NCBI GenBank assembly: GCA_963597355.1
Contig: CAVBPR010000013.1
Coordinates: 1-64,000, forward strand
DNA length: 64,000 nucleotides
Source of the DNA: UMGS1766 sp963597355
Lineage (GTDB): Bacteria; Bacillota; Clostridia; Oscillospirales; Oscillospiraceae
Reading direction: 5' to 3'
Shown: in pieces, positions 1 through 7,045 of the stretch
How the letters are laid out: the number at the start of each line of letters is the position of its first letter
Numbering within the stretch: position 1 is the stretch's first letter
Made by a program: the position numbers and the translations under genes
Notes under the pieces: model-generated
Told to the model about the DNA's origin: nothing
Seen by the model: only the letters and a program-made list of their open reading frames with translations
The model's database searches: none

Positions 1-807
1 ATCACGCAGTATTTAACATGGCTTCGCAACGACTATCGGACGCAGTACGGAAAGCCCCTCGCCGAAAAATCCATCAAGCACCATTACAACATCCTTTCCT
101 TCATTTTTGGCTATGCCGAAAAGCAAGACCTGATTGAGAAGAACCCCATGAAGAAGGTGGATGCTCCAAAAGTGCGTAGAAGGGCGGTGGATGCACTGTC
201 CGAAGCGGATGCACGGCGGTTTTTTGAAGAGCTGAACGCACTGGATTTTGACTTTCGCTGTATTCTGCAACTGCTTATCACAACGGGCTTGCGGCGTGGC
301 GAGTGCATCGGCCTCCAATGGCAGGACGTCGATTTTGATAACCGTGTTATCAGAGTGGAGCGGGCAGTGACTTACACGCCTGAAAGCGGCATTGTGGTAG
401 CGCCGCCCAAAACCGCCACAAGCATTCGCACCATTCCCCTTGTGGAAAGCACGACGAACCTTTTGAAAGTCCTTTATCGTCAGCGCCAAAAGCAATACCC
501 AAACTGCTTCATGGCAACGGCTTTTCTCTTCTGTAAAGAGGGCACACCCTTTGAACCCCGTGACCCAAGCGCCGTTACAAGGCGCATGAAGCGATTTGTG
601 ACACGGGCAGGCTTGCCCGATGTCTCGCCCCATGACCTCCGCCACACCTGCGCCAGCCTCCTTCTGAGCAGTGGGGCAGATATAAAAAGCGTCCAAGAGA
701 TACTTGGTCACGCAGACGCAAGCACAACCCTCAATTTCTATGTCAAAACAGACTTGCGGCAAATGCGGCTTGCAACGGAGAAATACGCAAAAGCCTTTGA
801 CCTCTGA
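1..807 (+). CDS. Tyrosine site-specific integrase, 5' end outside window
   Basis: Catalyses strand exchange for integration or excision of the element. The frame is open from base 1, so the 268 residues seen lack the true N-terminus (arm-binding and part of the core-binding domain). The end of a SAM-like core-binding domain is visible at the left (KSIKHHYNILSFIFGYA). Catalytic signatures follow in order: the first Arg in TTGLRRGECIGLQW, the HxxR box in HDLRHTCASLL, then LGHADASTTLNFYV with the second His and the nucleophilic Tyr. All but the catalytic Lys can be placed with confidence. It is followed by a strong hairpin terminator. An internal ATG at 148 exists, but the frame and homology run upstream of it. 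Confidence 0.93.
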   Translation: MTQYLTWLRNDYRTQYGKPLAEKSIKHHYNILSFIFGYAEKQDLIEKNPMKKVDAPKVRRRAVDALSEADARRFFEELNALDFDFRCILQLLITTGLRRGECIGLQWQDVDFDNRVIRVERAVTYTPESGIVVAPPKTATSIRTIPLVESTTNLLKVLYRQRQKQYPNCFMATAFLFCKEGTPFEPRDPSAVTRRMKRFVTRAGLPDVSPHDLRHTCASLLLSSGADIKSVQEILGHADASTTLNFYVKTDLRQMRLATEKYAKAFDL

Positions 808-846
808 GCGTCATGGGGTTTGCAGAAATTCAATAATCATTTTTGC

Positions 847-882
847 AAAAAGAACGGACAGTCCGCAGCTGTCCGTTCTTTT
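847..882. terminator. Bidirectional terminator between integrase and WYL gene
   Basis: AAAAGAACGGACAG (847-860) pairs with CTGTCCGTTCTTTT (869-882), giving a 14-base stem with A/T tracts on both sides. It lies between two convergent genes and can stop transcription from both. Confidence 0.85.
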
Positions 883-2002
883 AGTATTTGGATAGAATTT
901 TCTGCAAGTATTCCTTGTACTGCTCCACCACGGAATTGGGAGAAAACAGTTTTGCCTTTGTGCCAAAGCCGCAGAGCCAGCCGAAGAACTGGTCGCTGAT
1001 CTCCACGTCTGCCGAAACATTAAAATGATGATCGTCGGCACGGGAATAGCTGACATTGTAGCGCCCAAAGCGCTCCACTGCCGTATCCAAGAGCGAAGAA
1101 ACAAAACGGATGCTCACACGCTCACGCTCGCCGCCAAACATGGAAAAGGTTCTCTGGGTGTATGTTTTCGTGTCGATTGCGGCAAAGCCTTCTGCGCCGT
1201 CTCTCGGCGTGCCAAGGCGGTTGATTGCCTTCATTCGGTCAACTCGGTAGGTGCGGATTTGCTGGCTGTTATCGTCGAAGGCAAGCAGATAATAATTGCC
1301 GTCGTTGATAATCAGCTTGTAGGGGCTGACGATATACTTTGCGCCCTTGCGCCGTTCCGTCTGCTTCTCCAAATCGTCAATGGTGTATTTCAGATACTGG
1401 AAGCTGATTTTTTCGGGAACGTGCTTTTCGCCCTCGATCATTTTGCTCATGGCGTCGTAGATTGTGGAGACGTTGCGGAGCGTAGATTTGTTCAGCGTCC
1501 TTTGACGGGCAGTGACAAGGGCATCGGTGCGAATTTCTCTTGACTGCTCTTCGCTTACAAAGCCTTTGATGATGTCCACCAAACGCTCTGCCTCGCTCTG
1601 AGAGATGTAACGGGAGGCATAGATGCACTCTGCCATTAGGCGAATGTCGGAAAGCTCATACTTGCGGCGAACAACCCGAAAGCCCTTCAAGTGCCGATCA
1701 TATACAATGAATTTCTCACTGTCGTTCTCGTCCGTCTCAATGGCTTCCCCGGCGGCGAAAATGTCGGCATCGTCTTCGTTCTCCAAGAGCCAAAGCGCCT
1801 TGTTGATCTCTTCAATGTCACGGTAGATAGAACGGCGCTCTGCATCAATGCCAAGCTCTTGGAGATAGGCAGCGATATTGTCTGCGGACTCGGCGTGGTT
1901 TTCGTCGGTGTGGCGCATCAGATACTCCATGACAAGATAAGGCTTCATTTTCTGATTGGCTTTTCGTCCATGCTGGGGATTGGCTTTTGGTTCTCTCGAC
2001 AT
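881..2002 (-). CDS. WYL-domain transcriptional regulator
   Basis: DNA-binding regulator of 373 residues. An N-terminal winged helix-turn-helix spans about residues 18-70 (ending RRSIYRDIEEINKAL). A WYL ligand-sensing domain lies around residues 180-260, with SPYKLIINDGNYYLLAFD as its core, followed by a C-terminal extension. WYL proteins often sense nucleotides or nucleic acid and regulate phage-defence or mobile-element genes; the ligand here is unknown. The ATG at 2002 is preferred because AGAGGAACG precedes it. The longer reading from 2035 would start inside the -10 box of its own promoter. A 16-base motif sits upstream of that promoter and recurs before two other element genes, which suggests autoregulation. 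Confidence 0.88.
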   Translation of the reverse strand: MSREPKANPQHGRKANQKMKPYLVMEYLMRHTDENHAESADNIAAYLQELGIDAERRSIYRDIEEINKALWLLENEDDADIFAAGEAIETDENDSEKFIVYDRHLKGFRVVRRKYELSDIRLMAECIYASRYISQSEAERLVDIIKGFVSEEQSREIRTDALVTARQRTLNKSTLRNVSTIYDAMSKMIEGEKHVPEKISFQYLKYTIDDLEKQTERRKGAKYIVSPYKLIINDGNYYLLAFDDNSQQIRTYRVDRMKAINRLGTPRDGAEGFAAIDTKTYTQRTFSMFGGERERVSIRFVSSLLDTAVERFGRYNVSYSRADDHHFNVSADVEISDQFFGWLCGFGTKAKLFSPNSVVEQYKEYLQKILSKY

Positions 2003-2023
2003 TGCACTCGTTCCTCTGCGTTT

Positions 2024-2075
2024 TTTCTTTATCATACCACGCCAAGAGGAAAAAAGAAAGGTCGTTATAATGGTA
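2024..2075 (-). promoter_or_regulatory. WYL gene promoter with shared upstream motif
   Basis: On the minus strand an extended -10 (TGGTATGAT) lies at 2031-2039, about 30 bases before the start codon. The plus-strand motif GGTCGTTATAATGGTA at 2060-2075 lies 23 bases upstream of the -10 and covers the -35 region, where no good -35 hexamer is seen. The same 16 bases occur exactly at 7327-7342, and nearly so at 7004-7019. Confidence 0.6.
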
Positions 2076-2083
2076 AACTTGTA

Positions 2084-2280
2084 TTGAATTTCTTGCGTGG
2101 CTGTGATATACTATTCCTGCGACGCAATTCAATAATGGAGCAAGTGTAAAGGATGTGTTTTTACCTTCGGTAAAAACGCACCCTCCATTTTGGCATCCTT
2201 TGGGCTTGCTCGAATGAATTGCGTCGCAGCAAATGAGGCTATGCGTTTTTCGGTGCGTAGCTTCGGCTGCGCACTTTTTT
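2084..2280 (+). promoter_or_regulatory. Promoter and structured leader RNA (candidate attenuator)
   Basis: A promoter (TTGAAT at 2084-2089, 17-base spacer, TATACT at 2107-2112) would start RNA at about 2118, exactly where a nested four-stem structure begins. The pairs are 2118-2130 with 2216-2228 (13 bp), 2138-2144 with 2205-2211, 2148-2155 with 2194-2201, and 2157-2165 with 2169-2177. It is followed by a terminator hairpin (2253-2274). GCTATGCG at 2238-2245 can pair with TGCGTAGC at 2254-2261, which would destroy that terminator. This arrangement is typical of an attenuator or riboswitch upstream of the lipoprotein gene. No known riboswitch class was recognised, and a stand-alone small RNA is the alternative. 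Confidence 0.6.
2253..2280 (+). terminator. Intrinsic terminator in the lipoprotein leader
   Basis: GTGCGTAGC, a TTCG tetraloop and GCTGCGCAC form a 9-bp stem with one G-U pair, followed by six T. It ends 20 bases before the lipoprotein start codon, so it must be read through or prevented for the gene to be expressed from the upstream promoter. Confidence 0.8.
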
Positions 2281-2300
2281 ATTTTATGGAGGAAAGAGAA

Positions 2301-2960
2301 ATGAAACTGAAACGAACCTTAGCGTTACTCTTGGCACTTGCACTGTGTATGAGCCTTGCGGCTTGTGGGAAAACTTCGGCAGATAAGGGGGCTGGTAATG
2401 CTACTGATACCTCTACTACGGAAACCGATAAAAAGACGGAATATGCTATTGGTGAAGCTTTTGGAACAGATAGCGTGGAGTGCGTCATTGATGAAGTTAA
2501 ATGGGTTACTTTAGAAGATGTTACCTCTCACCCTTCGGCTTATGCGATGGTCGGCAACGTTAAGCAGATTGAAGCAAAGGATATGTTTCCTGGATACAGT
2601 TTTTTCGGCATAAGCGCTCTTAATGACACAATGGATTATCCGTGCCTTGTTGTTACATTCTCCTTAAAAAATATTGGCAAAACGGATGTTGCCCCCACTA
2701 TGGACGCAGAGAATTTTACACCTTATAGCGAGGTTCCATCGTATGGAAATATTTCTGTAATTTATGATGCTGGTTATACTTTTGAGGCAGAGGAAGGCTT
2801 TACAACGGCTTTGAAGGTTTTAGGAACCCCCATCAAGGAAGGACGAATTTTCCAACTTCCTAGCCAAGTTTCGGAAAATGAGGATAAGCCGTTGGAGGTA
2901 AAAGTTTCACTGCCGAACTCGAACGGAGAAAGCGAAGAGTTTTTTGTAAGTGTCAGATAA
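2301..2960 (+). CDS. Secreted lipoprotein with Ig-like DUF4352-type domain
   Basis: A 219-residue lipoprotein. The signal peptide (MKLKRTLALLLALALCMSL) ends in the lipobox LAAC, so the mature protein would be anchored outside the membrane by its Cys. A Ser/Thr/Gly-rich linker follows, then a beta-rich domain containing YPCLVVTFSLKNIGKTDV, which resembles the DUF4352/DUF5067 immunoglobulin-like fold found in many Firmicute lipoproteins. The function is unknown. The ATG at 2301 is chosen because GGAGGAAAGAG precedes it and the signal peptide starts there; the upstream open frame is the leader RNA. It lies behind a candidate attenuator and is followed by its own terminator. Confidence 0.75.
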   Translation: MKLKRTLALLLALALCMSLAACGKTSADKGAGNATDTSTTETDKKTEYAIGEAFGTDSVECVIDEVKWVTLEDVTSHPSAYAMVGNVKQIEAKDMFPGYSFFGISALNDTMDYPCLVVTFSLKNIGKTDVAPTMDAENFTPYSEVPSYGNISVIYDAGYTFEAEEGFTTALKVLGTPIKEGRIFQLPSQVSENEDKPLEVKVSLPNSNGESEEFFVSVR

Positions 2961-2967
2961 CAATTTT

Positions 2968-2997
2968 GGAGTGGACTTTTGTCCACTCCACTTTTTA
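2968..2997 (+). terminator. Terminator after the lipoprotein gene
   Basis: GGAGTGGAC, TTTT, GTCCACTCC form a perfect 9-bp stem (2968-2989), followed by ACTTTTTATA. It overlaps the end of the convergent recombinase gene. Confidence 0.85.
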
Positions 2998-3558
2998 TAT
3001 CAAATCCACATGATTCAAAATCGCCTCTTCAATTCTCTGAGGCTCAATGCCAATATAGCGCTGTGTAACTGCGGCAGAGCTGTGCTGTAAAAGCCTTTGC
3101 ACCAAAGCAATGTCATAACCATTTGCCTTGTAAATCTCCGTTGCGTACCATTTGCGGAAGCTGTGCGTTCCGATTCCCTCATAACCCAAGTAATCACAGA
3201 CAAGCGCAAGCTGTTTCTGAACGGCTCGCTCTGTGATGGGGAAAATCAAATCCCTTGCGCCAATGCCGTTGCGAAGGCAGTAGTTTTCAATGTACTGCTT
3301 CACCACAAGGGGAACGGTGAACACTCTGCGCTTGCCCGTTTTCTGCTCGACGATCTCCAAACGGTAGCGCTCGCCGTCCTTCACAATGTCGCAGGGGCGC
3401 AATTTGATAATGTCGCTAATCCGCAAGCCCAAGTTCCCCTCCAACACAAGCGCCGTGGCAGCACGTTCATTGGGGCGAAAGAAGGAACTGCCCTCACGCA
3501 TGGCAGCGATAATCTCTTTGTACTGCTCTGTTGTCAGAGCCTTGGTTTTCTTGTTCAT
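2995..3558 (-). CDS. Small tyrosine recombinase (catalytic domain only)
   Basis: A 187-residue tyrosine recombinase made almost wholly of the catalytic domain. The first catalytic Arg is in NLGLRISDIIKLRPCDI, the HxxR box is in GTHSFRKWYATEIY, and LLQHSSAAVTQRYIG holds the last His and the nucleophilic Tyr. No arm-binding or full core-binding domain is present, as in some MrpA-like or plasmid/phage resolving recombinases. AAAGGAGACGCC precedes the ATG at 3558; longer readings back to 3642 lack a ribosome binding site. It may resolve dimers of the element, invert DNA, or assist excision. It differs from the integrase at the left edge and is probably not its duplicate. Confidence 0.85.
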   Translation of the reverse strand: MNKKTKALTTEQYKEIIAAMREGSSFFRPNERAATALVLEGNLGLRISDIIKLRPCDIVKDGERYRLEIVEQKTGKRRVFTVPLVVKQYIENYCLRNGIGARDLIFPITERAVQKQLALVCDYLGYEGIGTHSFRKWYATEIYKANGYDIALVQRLLQHSSAAVTQRYIGIEPQRIEEAILNHVDLI

Positions 3559-3683
3559 GGCGTCTCCTTTGGGCTGAAAGTTCGTATTTGGAGCAGGAAA
3601 AGTTCGCATTTTTGCGGCGTTTTTCAAAAAGCCTTGCAGCAAGGGGCTTTTGCTGTTCGTAATTCTACAATTTTAGGAACTCT

Positions 3684-3715
3684 CCCTCTTGGCTCCCTTT
3701 GCAGAGCCAAGAGGG
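3684..3715. terminator. Perfect 12-bp hairpin, terminator-like
   Basis: CCCTCTTGGCTC (3684-3695) and GAGCCAAGAGGG (3704-3715) form a perfect stem with an 8-base loop. It lies 10 bases past the stop of the 92-codon gene and before the recombinase gene. The T-tract is poor on both strands, so it may be a weak terminator or a protein-binding palindrome. Confidence 0.5.
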
Positions 3716-3725
3716 ATTTCAGCGT

Positions 3726-4004
3726 TCAGGCGCTGATGGAGAAGCGACGGCTGGAAACCTGCTTGGTGTACGCTTTGTAGATTTCAGGCATTACCTTCTT
3801 GAAAGCCGTGGTATCAAAGCGCTGGGAGAGGACGGCTGTGTAGCGAAGAATGTAAGCGCCAGCCTCCATCTCTTCCACATCTGCGGCAAGCATGGTCTGT
3901 TTCAGCTCGTCACGGATGGCTTCGGCTTCTGCCTTGGCTTCTTCCATCAGCGCCTCCCACTCACGAAGGGCTTCGATCTTGGTAATCATTTCGTTCTTGC
4001 TCAT
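3726..4004 (-). CDS. Small conserved-looking mobile-element protein, function unknown
   Basis: A 92-residue soluble protein. The N-terminal half is an acidic amphipathic helix rich in Ala, Glu and Lys (EALMEEAKAEAEAIRDELKQ), probably a coiled coil. The C-terminal part reads YTAVLSQRFDTTAFKKVMPE then IYKAYTKQVSSRRFSISA. A similar RFDTxxFK...YxxYxK...RRF pattern is known from small phage proteins encoded near recombination genes, but this is from memory. AAAGGAGATTACAACC precedes the ATG. It is transcribed divergently from the XRE regulator, with TGTGTAAT operator repeats between, so it is likely under that repressor and may be the first gene of the element's lytic or excision transcript. Confidence 0.7.
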   Translation of the reverse strand: MSKNEMITKIEALREWEALMEEAKAEAEAIRDELKQTMLAADVEEMEAGAYILRYTAVLSQRFDTTAFKKVMPEIYKAYTKQVSSRRFSISA

Positions 4005-4053
4005 GGTTGTAATCTCCTTTATCGGTTGGTGTGTTGTTCTCTTAACTGTCTAT

Positions 4054-4159
4054 ATAATACACTATTTTCTGTGTAATTTCAATTCGCAGATTACACAAAT
4101 ATCCGTGTAAATATCTGTGCAGATTTTACATTGATTTCTGTGTAATTCTGTGATATAAT
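4054..4159. promoter_or_regulatory. Divergent promoters with TGTGTAAT operator repeats
   Basis: Rightward: TTGATT (4131-4136), 17 bases, TATAAT (4154-4159), for the XRE gene. Leftward on the minus strand: TTGAAA (4077-4082), 17 bases, TATTAT (4054-4059), for the 92-codon gene. TGTGTAAT occurs at 4070-4077 and 4139-4146, and inverted as ATTACACA at 4090-4097. One copy overlaps the leftward -35 and one sits inside the rightward spacer. The layout resembles a phage-type CI/Cro switch. Confidence 0.75.
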
Positions 4160-4214
4160 GGCTACAATGAAATAGAGCGCCCAATTATAGGCGCTCCAAA
4201 AGGAAGGGTCAATT

Positions 4215-4439
4215 ATGCCAATCGTTTACAAGCTCGACGTTATCGCAGAATTGAAGGCGCACGGCTACAACACCAATCGGCTGAGGAAGGAAAAACTGCT
4301 CTCCGAAGGCGTTCTGCAATCGCTGAGAACGAAGAGCTATATTTCCATGGACAACCTTGCAAAGCTCTGTGCGCTCTTGGACTGTCAGCCCTCTGACCTG
4401 ATTGCATACGAAAAGGAATCCTCGGAGGGCGCTGAGTAA
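4215..4439 (+). CDS. XRE/Cro-type helix-turn-helix regulator
   Basis: A 74-residue DNA-binding protein consisting of one HTH of the Cro/C1 (YozG-like) type. It has an initial helix (KLDVIAELKAHGYNTNRLRK), a recognition region (LSEGVLQSLRTKSYISMDNL) and the closing LAKLCALLDCQPSDLIAYE typical of this family. AAGGAAGGG precedes the ATG. It is expressed from a promoter containing TGTGTAAT repeats shared with the divergent gene, so it probably represses one or both and acts as the element's switch. The ligand or inducing signal is unknown. Confidence 0.88.
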   Translation: MPIVYKLDVIAELKAHGYNTNRLRKEKLLSEGVLQSLRTKSYISMDNLAKLCALLDCQPSDLIAYEKESSEGAE

Positions 4440-4675
4440 CTGCTCCAAAAGGCAAAAGATTTGCGGCAAGGTCGCTTCCATGCAACATGGAGGGCAGCTT
4501 CTTCGCTCTCATGGGGTGGGGCAGTATTTCGGGCGATTTGCTCAATCAACAGCGTTTGTGTTTTCGGCGTGGACAATCCTCCCACGAAGAGCGATTTTGA
4601 TTTCCAATCACGATTGTTGGGACTGTCAGCGACAGAAAATTCTTTCACCGAAATACGGCGATAACGGCCAGAAAC
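4440..4675. other. 236-base stretch without a supported gene
   Basis: Overlapping open frames exist on both strands (for example plus 4402-4755 and minus 4385-4693), but none has a ribosome binding site, a recognisable domain, or a reason to prefer it. The sequence lies between the XRE gene and a convergent terminator. It may be noncoding element DNA; nothing else is seen. Confidence 0.4.
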
Positions 4676-4683
4676 GAAAAAAA

Positions 4684-4741
4684 GGCGAGCCAATCAGAGA
4701 ACCCCACGGTTGGGAAACTGCGTTCTCTGAATCGGCTCGCC
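4684..4741 (-). terminator. Long hairpin terminator of the minus-strand operon
   Basis: GGCGAGCC (4684-4691) pairs with GGCTCGCC (4734-4741), extended by an inner ATCAGAGAAC/GTTCTCTGA stem. On the minus strand the stem is followed by TTTTTTTCG. It closes the three-gene operon 5839-4750. Confidence 0.8.
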
Positions 4742-4749
4742 GCATTTCT

Positions 4750-4905
4750 TTATAGTTTGATTTTGATTTCCTTGTCCCAGTCCTTCAGCAAATCGTCCAC
4801 TGCCGCATCCAGCGCAGTTTTCATGGATTTTTCCATAATGCTGAAAATCTCCTTTTCAAGAACGGACTGCTTCTTTTTCTTCTTGTCCTCTTTCTTCTCG
4901 CTCAT
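4750..4905 (-). CDS. Short lysine-rich protein (51 aa), last gene of coupled operon
   Basis: A 51-residue product beginning MSEKKEDKKKKKQSVLEKEI and ending in a charged helix (DDLLKDWDKEIKIKL). The highly basic N-terminus followed by amphipathic helices suggests nucleic-acid or protein binding, but no family is recognised. Its ATG overlaps the stop of the preceding gene by four bases (ATGA), and GAGGTGAAG precedes it, which argues for translational coupling and that this short frame is real. A strong terminator follows 8 bases after the stop. Confidence 0.65.
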   Translation of the reverse strand: MSEKKEDKKKKKQSVLEKEIFSIMEKSMKTALDAAVDDLLKDWDKEIKIKL

Positions 4906-5093
4906 CGTTTGATCTTCACCTCGCTTTTGATCTTGATGGAATCCACGGAATCCGCAAGCTCTTCCTGCTCTGCCTGCTGTCTGTTCATTTTCTTGTGGAG
5001 GGCGTATAGGATTTCGTCAGGCGTGAAGCCGTCAAGGTACATCCAGTCATAGTATTCGGGTATTTCACGGAAACGGTAATTTTCTAATGTCAT
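4902..5093 (-). CDS. Small acidic protein of unknown function (63 aa)
   Basis: A 63-residue soluble protein with a Tyr/Glu-rich N-terminus (YRFREIPEYYDWMYLDG) and a following motif FTPDEILYALHKKMNRQQ that looks like a short helical domain. No family is recognised. Its ATG overlaps the stop of the 249-codon gene (ATGA), its own stop overlaps the next start, and AAAGGAG precedes the ATG. The tight coupling suggests the three products act together or are needed in fixed ratio. Confidence 0.65.
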   Translation of the reverse strand: MTLENYRFREIPEYYDWMYLDGFTPDEILYALHKKMNRQQAEQEELADSVDSIKIKSEVKIKR

Positions 5094-5839
5094 TCTGATT
5101 CTCCTTTATCAAATCGTATAATATCTAAACCATCAAGTGCGTAAACTGGCACTTTGAATGGGTAATAGCCATGTTTTTCCTTAAATTCTTTGCGGGCTGT
5201 CAGGTAATTGGAAAAGCTGAGACTGCCTATGCTCTCAATCAAATCATCCTTTGTAATCAGCCCAATTTGATAGTCGTTGAGCAGTTCCAATTCTGCATCT
5301 TTGGAGCTTTCTTTGATTGCTCCAAACATTTCGCAAAATTCTCTGATTGTTTCGTCCTCTAATGGGATGTAAATATTGTGGTCAAAATCCACACGGCACC
5401 ATATTTTATCAATGACAGCGCCGTGCGTTCCACTCTCGCCGACACGCTTGCCGAACATCGCCAACATTCGCAGACGGGTGTACTCATAAACGGTTCCCTC
5501 CGTGTGCTCAAAGGCTTTTATTGCGTCGGCGTTTCCGATAATCCGTGCAACATTTTTCGGCGTTTGAACATTGTCAACCTCTATGACCTCGACGATCTGT
5601 TCTTCATAGGTTTTGTCACGAATCTCTTTGCTCCTTTTGGATGGGGGCTTCTTGTAATCGCCCAACTTTTTGAGAATGTGATAATTGGTGGAGCGCCCTT
5701 CATAAATCACTTCATACTCATAATACAGACAGAAGTTCTCCAAGTATTTGTCCCTCGAATGATCCCATGTGCTTTTGCTGATTCCCATAAAACGCTGCAT
5801 TTCTTGGGTCGAGTAGGTTTTGCCCTCTTCTAATTCCAT
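5090..5839 (-). CDS. Element protein with N-terminal HTH-like region (249 aa)
   Basis: A 249-residue soluble protein. The first 80 residues (KTYSTQEMQRFMGISKSTWD and onwards) look like a helix-turn-helix that selects DNA, followed by a basic stretch (KKLGDYKKPPSKRSK). The rest is mixed alpha/beta with no catalytic motif recognised. GAGGTGAAAACAC precedes the ATG. It is the first gene of a three-gene coupled operon, and it could be a replication or partition accessory protein or a regulator of the element. No precise function can be given. Confidence 0.6.
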   Translation of the reverse strand: MELEEGKTYSTQEMQRFMGISKSTWDHSRDKYLENFCLYYEYEVIYEGRSTNYHILKKLGDYKKPPSKRSKEIRDKTYEEQIVEVIEVDNVQTPKNVARIIGNADAIKAFEHTEGTVYEYTRLRMLAMFGKRVGESGTHGAVIDKIWCRVDFDHNIYIPLEDETIREFCEMFGAIKESSKDAELELLNDYQIGLITKDDLIESIGSLSFSNYLTARKEFKEKHGYYPFKVPVYALDGLDIIRFDKGESE

Positions 5840-5927
5840 GTGTTTTCACCTCACTTCTCTACACTATTACTGCAAAATCTATTCATTGATCTGTTGGGAA
5901 CTGCCCAAAAAATTTTTGATAAACATT

Positions 5928-5980
5928 ATGCAAGTTTTTTTGAGGCGCTTATATTGAAAGAGGCTCAAAAAATTTTGCAT
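5928..5980 (-). terminator. Inverted repeat after the first paralogue gene
   Basis: ATGCAAGTTTTTTTGAG (5928-5944) and CTCAAAAAATTTTGCAT (5964-5980) form a long A/T-rich stem just past the stop of the gene at 5987. The stem carries its own T-run. It is probably a terminator, although weaker than a GC-rich one. Confidence 0.5.
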
Positions 5981-5986
5981 AGTATT

Positions 5987-6409
5987 TTAAGCAGCTCTCC
6001 TTTCTTCGATAGGGGGATTCAGATACGCTTTTCCGTTGATGATCGTCGGCAGTTCCTTGTAATTAGGGAAGCGCTTCACGAACCAATCATGTACATACTT
6101 GTATCTATTGGACTGACTGAGGGAAAACTCCTTGACTTTCTCGAACTCGGCAAGGGCTTCTGCGCCGTCAGCGAAGGCAGAAATGTAGCGCTCCATACGC
6201 TCATAGGTCATGCCCTTTGCGGGATTGCTCGTCTTGGTGGGCTTGTGTGTGCGATAGGCAATCCGAAGGTCAGGACAAGCCGCACGACAGTTTGCAATGA
6301 TTTGGGCTTCCGCAGATTCAGAATTGAGGGCTGCTTCGGCAAATTTCTTGGTGATGGTCAGCGTCTTGGTGGCAAAATTCATCTTGTACTTTTCAATTTT
6401 CGTTTCCAT
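5987..6409 (-). CDS. Element protein, tandem paralogue A (140 aa)
   Basis: A 140-residue soluble protein of unknown function. It shares with the next gene upstream a block that reads, in both, PD(L/F)..A......K..K......(K/N)G(M/L)T..RME.YI, then L.EF...K, then Y......WF....P.(Y/F)KE. The two are clearly diverged tandem duplicates. The ATG at 6409 is preferred over 6415 because AGGAGG lies 8 bases before the former and only 2 before the latter. It is likely cotranscribed with paralogue B, 21 bases upstream. The compact helical look and position suggest a DNA-associated accessory protein, which is inference only. Confidence 0.6.
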   Translation of the reverse strand: METKIEKYKMNFATKTLTITKKFAEAALNSESAEAQIIANCRAACPDLRIAYRTHKPTKTSNPAKGMTYERMERYISAFADGAEALAEFEKVKEFSLSQSNRYKYVHDWFVKRFPNYKELPTIINGKAYLNPPIEERRAA

Positions 6410-6430
6410 TTTCATGTCCTCCTGTTTCTA

Positions 6431-6889
6431 TTACGCAGTCTTTTTCTCGTTTTCGATAATGTTGAGTGTGGCAGCTGCCTTTGCAGGCTCATCCTCTCCG
6501 GCGGCTACTTTGGCAGAAATCTCGGCTTTGCTCACATTGTTTTCCTTGAACTCAGGGAAGGTAGCCAAGAACCACTTCTTGGTCAGGGGGTACAACGCAC
6601 CCTTTGTCTTTGCAACCTTCTGGATGGCTGCGAACTCAATCAGGCGCTCCTTGCTGTTGGGCTGCGTCTCAATGTACGCCTCCATACGGGGGAGGGTCAG
6701 ACCGTTGTACTTTTTCTTATCGGCCTTGTGCTTGATCTGCTTCTCAGCAACCGCAAAATCAGGATGTTCGGCAAGCATTTCGCAGAGCATATCATATTCG
6801 GGGGAAAGTCCCTTGTTTGCACGGTTGATTGCGGACTTGGTGCCGACGATGGTCTTGTTGATGAAGTTGTAAGTGAAGATGGCGTTCAT
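6431..6889 (-). CDS. Element protein, tandem paralogue B (152 aa)
   Basis: A 152-residue soluble protein paralogous to the 140-residue product downstream. Shared landmarks include the HPDF segment, KKKYNGLTLPRMEAYI, LIEFAAIQKVAK and KKWFLATFPEFKEN. The C-terminal tail (KVAAGEDEPAKAAATLN) is low-complexity and absent from paralogue A. AAAGGAAATTACA precedes the ATG. Its promoter carries the same upstream motif, at the same spacing from the -10, as the small gene at 7046, so both may answer to one regulator. The function is unknown. Confidence 0.65.
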   Translation of the reverse strand: MNAIFTYNFINKTIVGTKSAINRANKGLSPEYDMLCEMLAEHPDFAVAEKQIKHKADKKKYNGLTLPRMEAYIETQPNSKERLIEFAAIQKVAKTKGALYPLTKKWFLATFPEFKENNVSKAEISAKVAAGEDEPAKAAATLNIIENEKKTA

Positions 6890-6977
6890 TGTAATTTCCT
6901 TTCTGCGCTCTTGGCGCTTGCGATTGGTCGCAACCCATATTTTATTTGAGGTGTTTTCCTCTGTTCTTTATGTACTT

Positions 6978-7019
6978 ATTATAGCAAACGGTTTTCTCGG
7001 ATTGGTCGTTATATTGGCA
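6978..7019 (-). promoter_or_regulatory. Promoter of paralogue pair with shared motif
   Basis: On the minus strand TATAAT (6978-6983) is preceded, 20 bases upstream, by the motif whose plus-strand reading is GGTCGTTATATTGGCA (7004-7019). No good -35 is present, so the motif probably recruits an activator. The spacing is identical to that at 7301-7342. Confidence 0.6.
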
Positions 7020-7045
7020 CTCGCTTTGCCGCAGCTTATTTCCTG

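Noticed and set aside
13..762. A 249-codon minus-strand frame opposite the left integrase.
   Set aside because: It is a shadow of the plus-strand integrase, whose motifs are clear; no motif supports the reverse frame.
4385..4755. Overlapping open frames of 102 and 117 codons on opposite strands.
   Set aside because: No ribosome binding site, no recognisable domain, and overlap with the XRE gene and a terminator.
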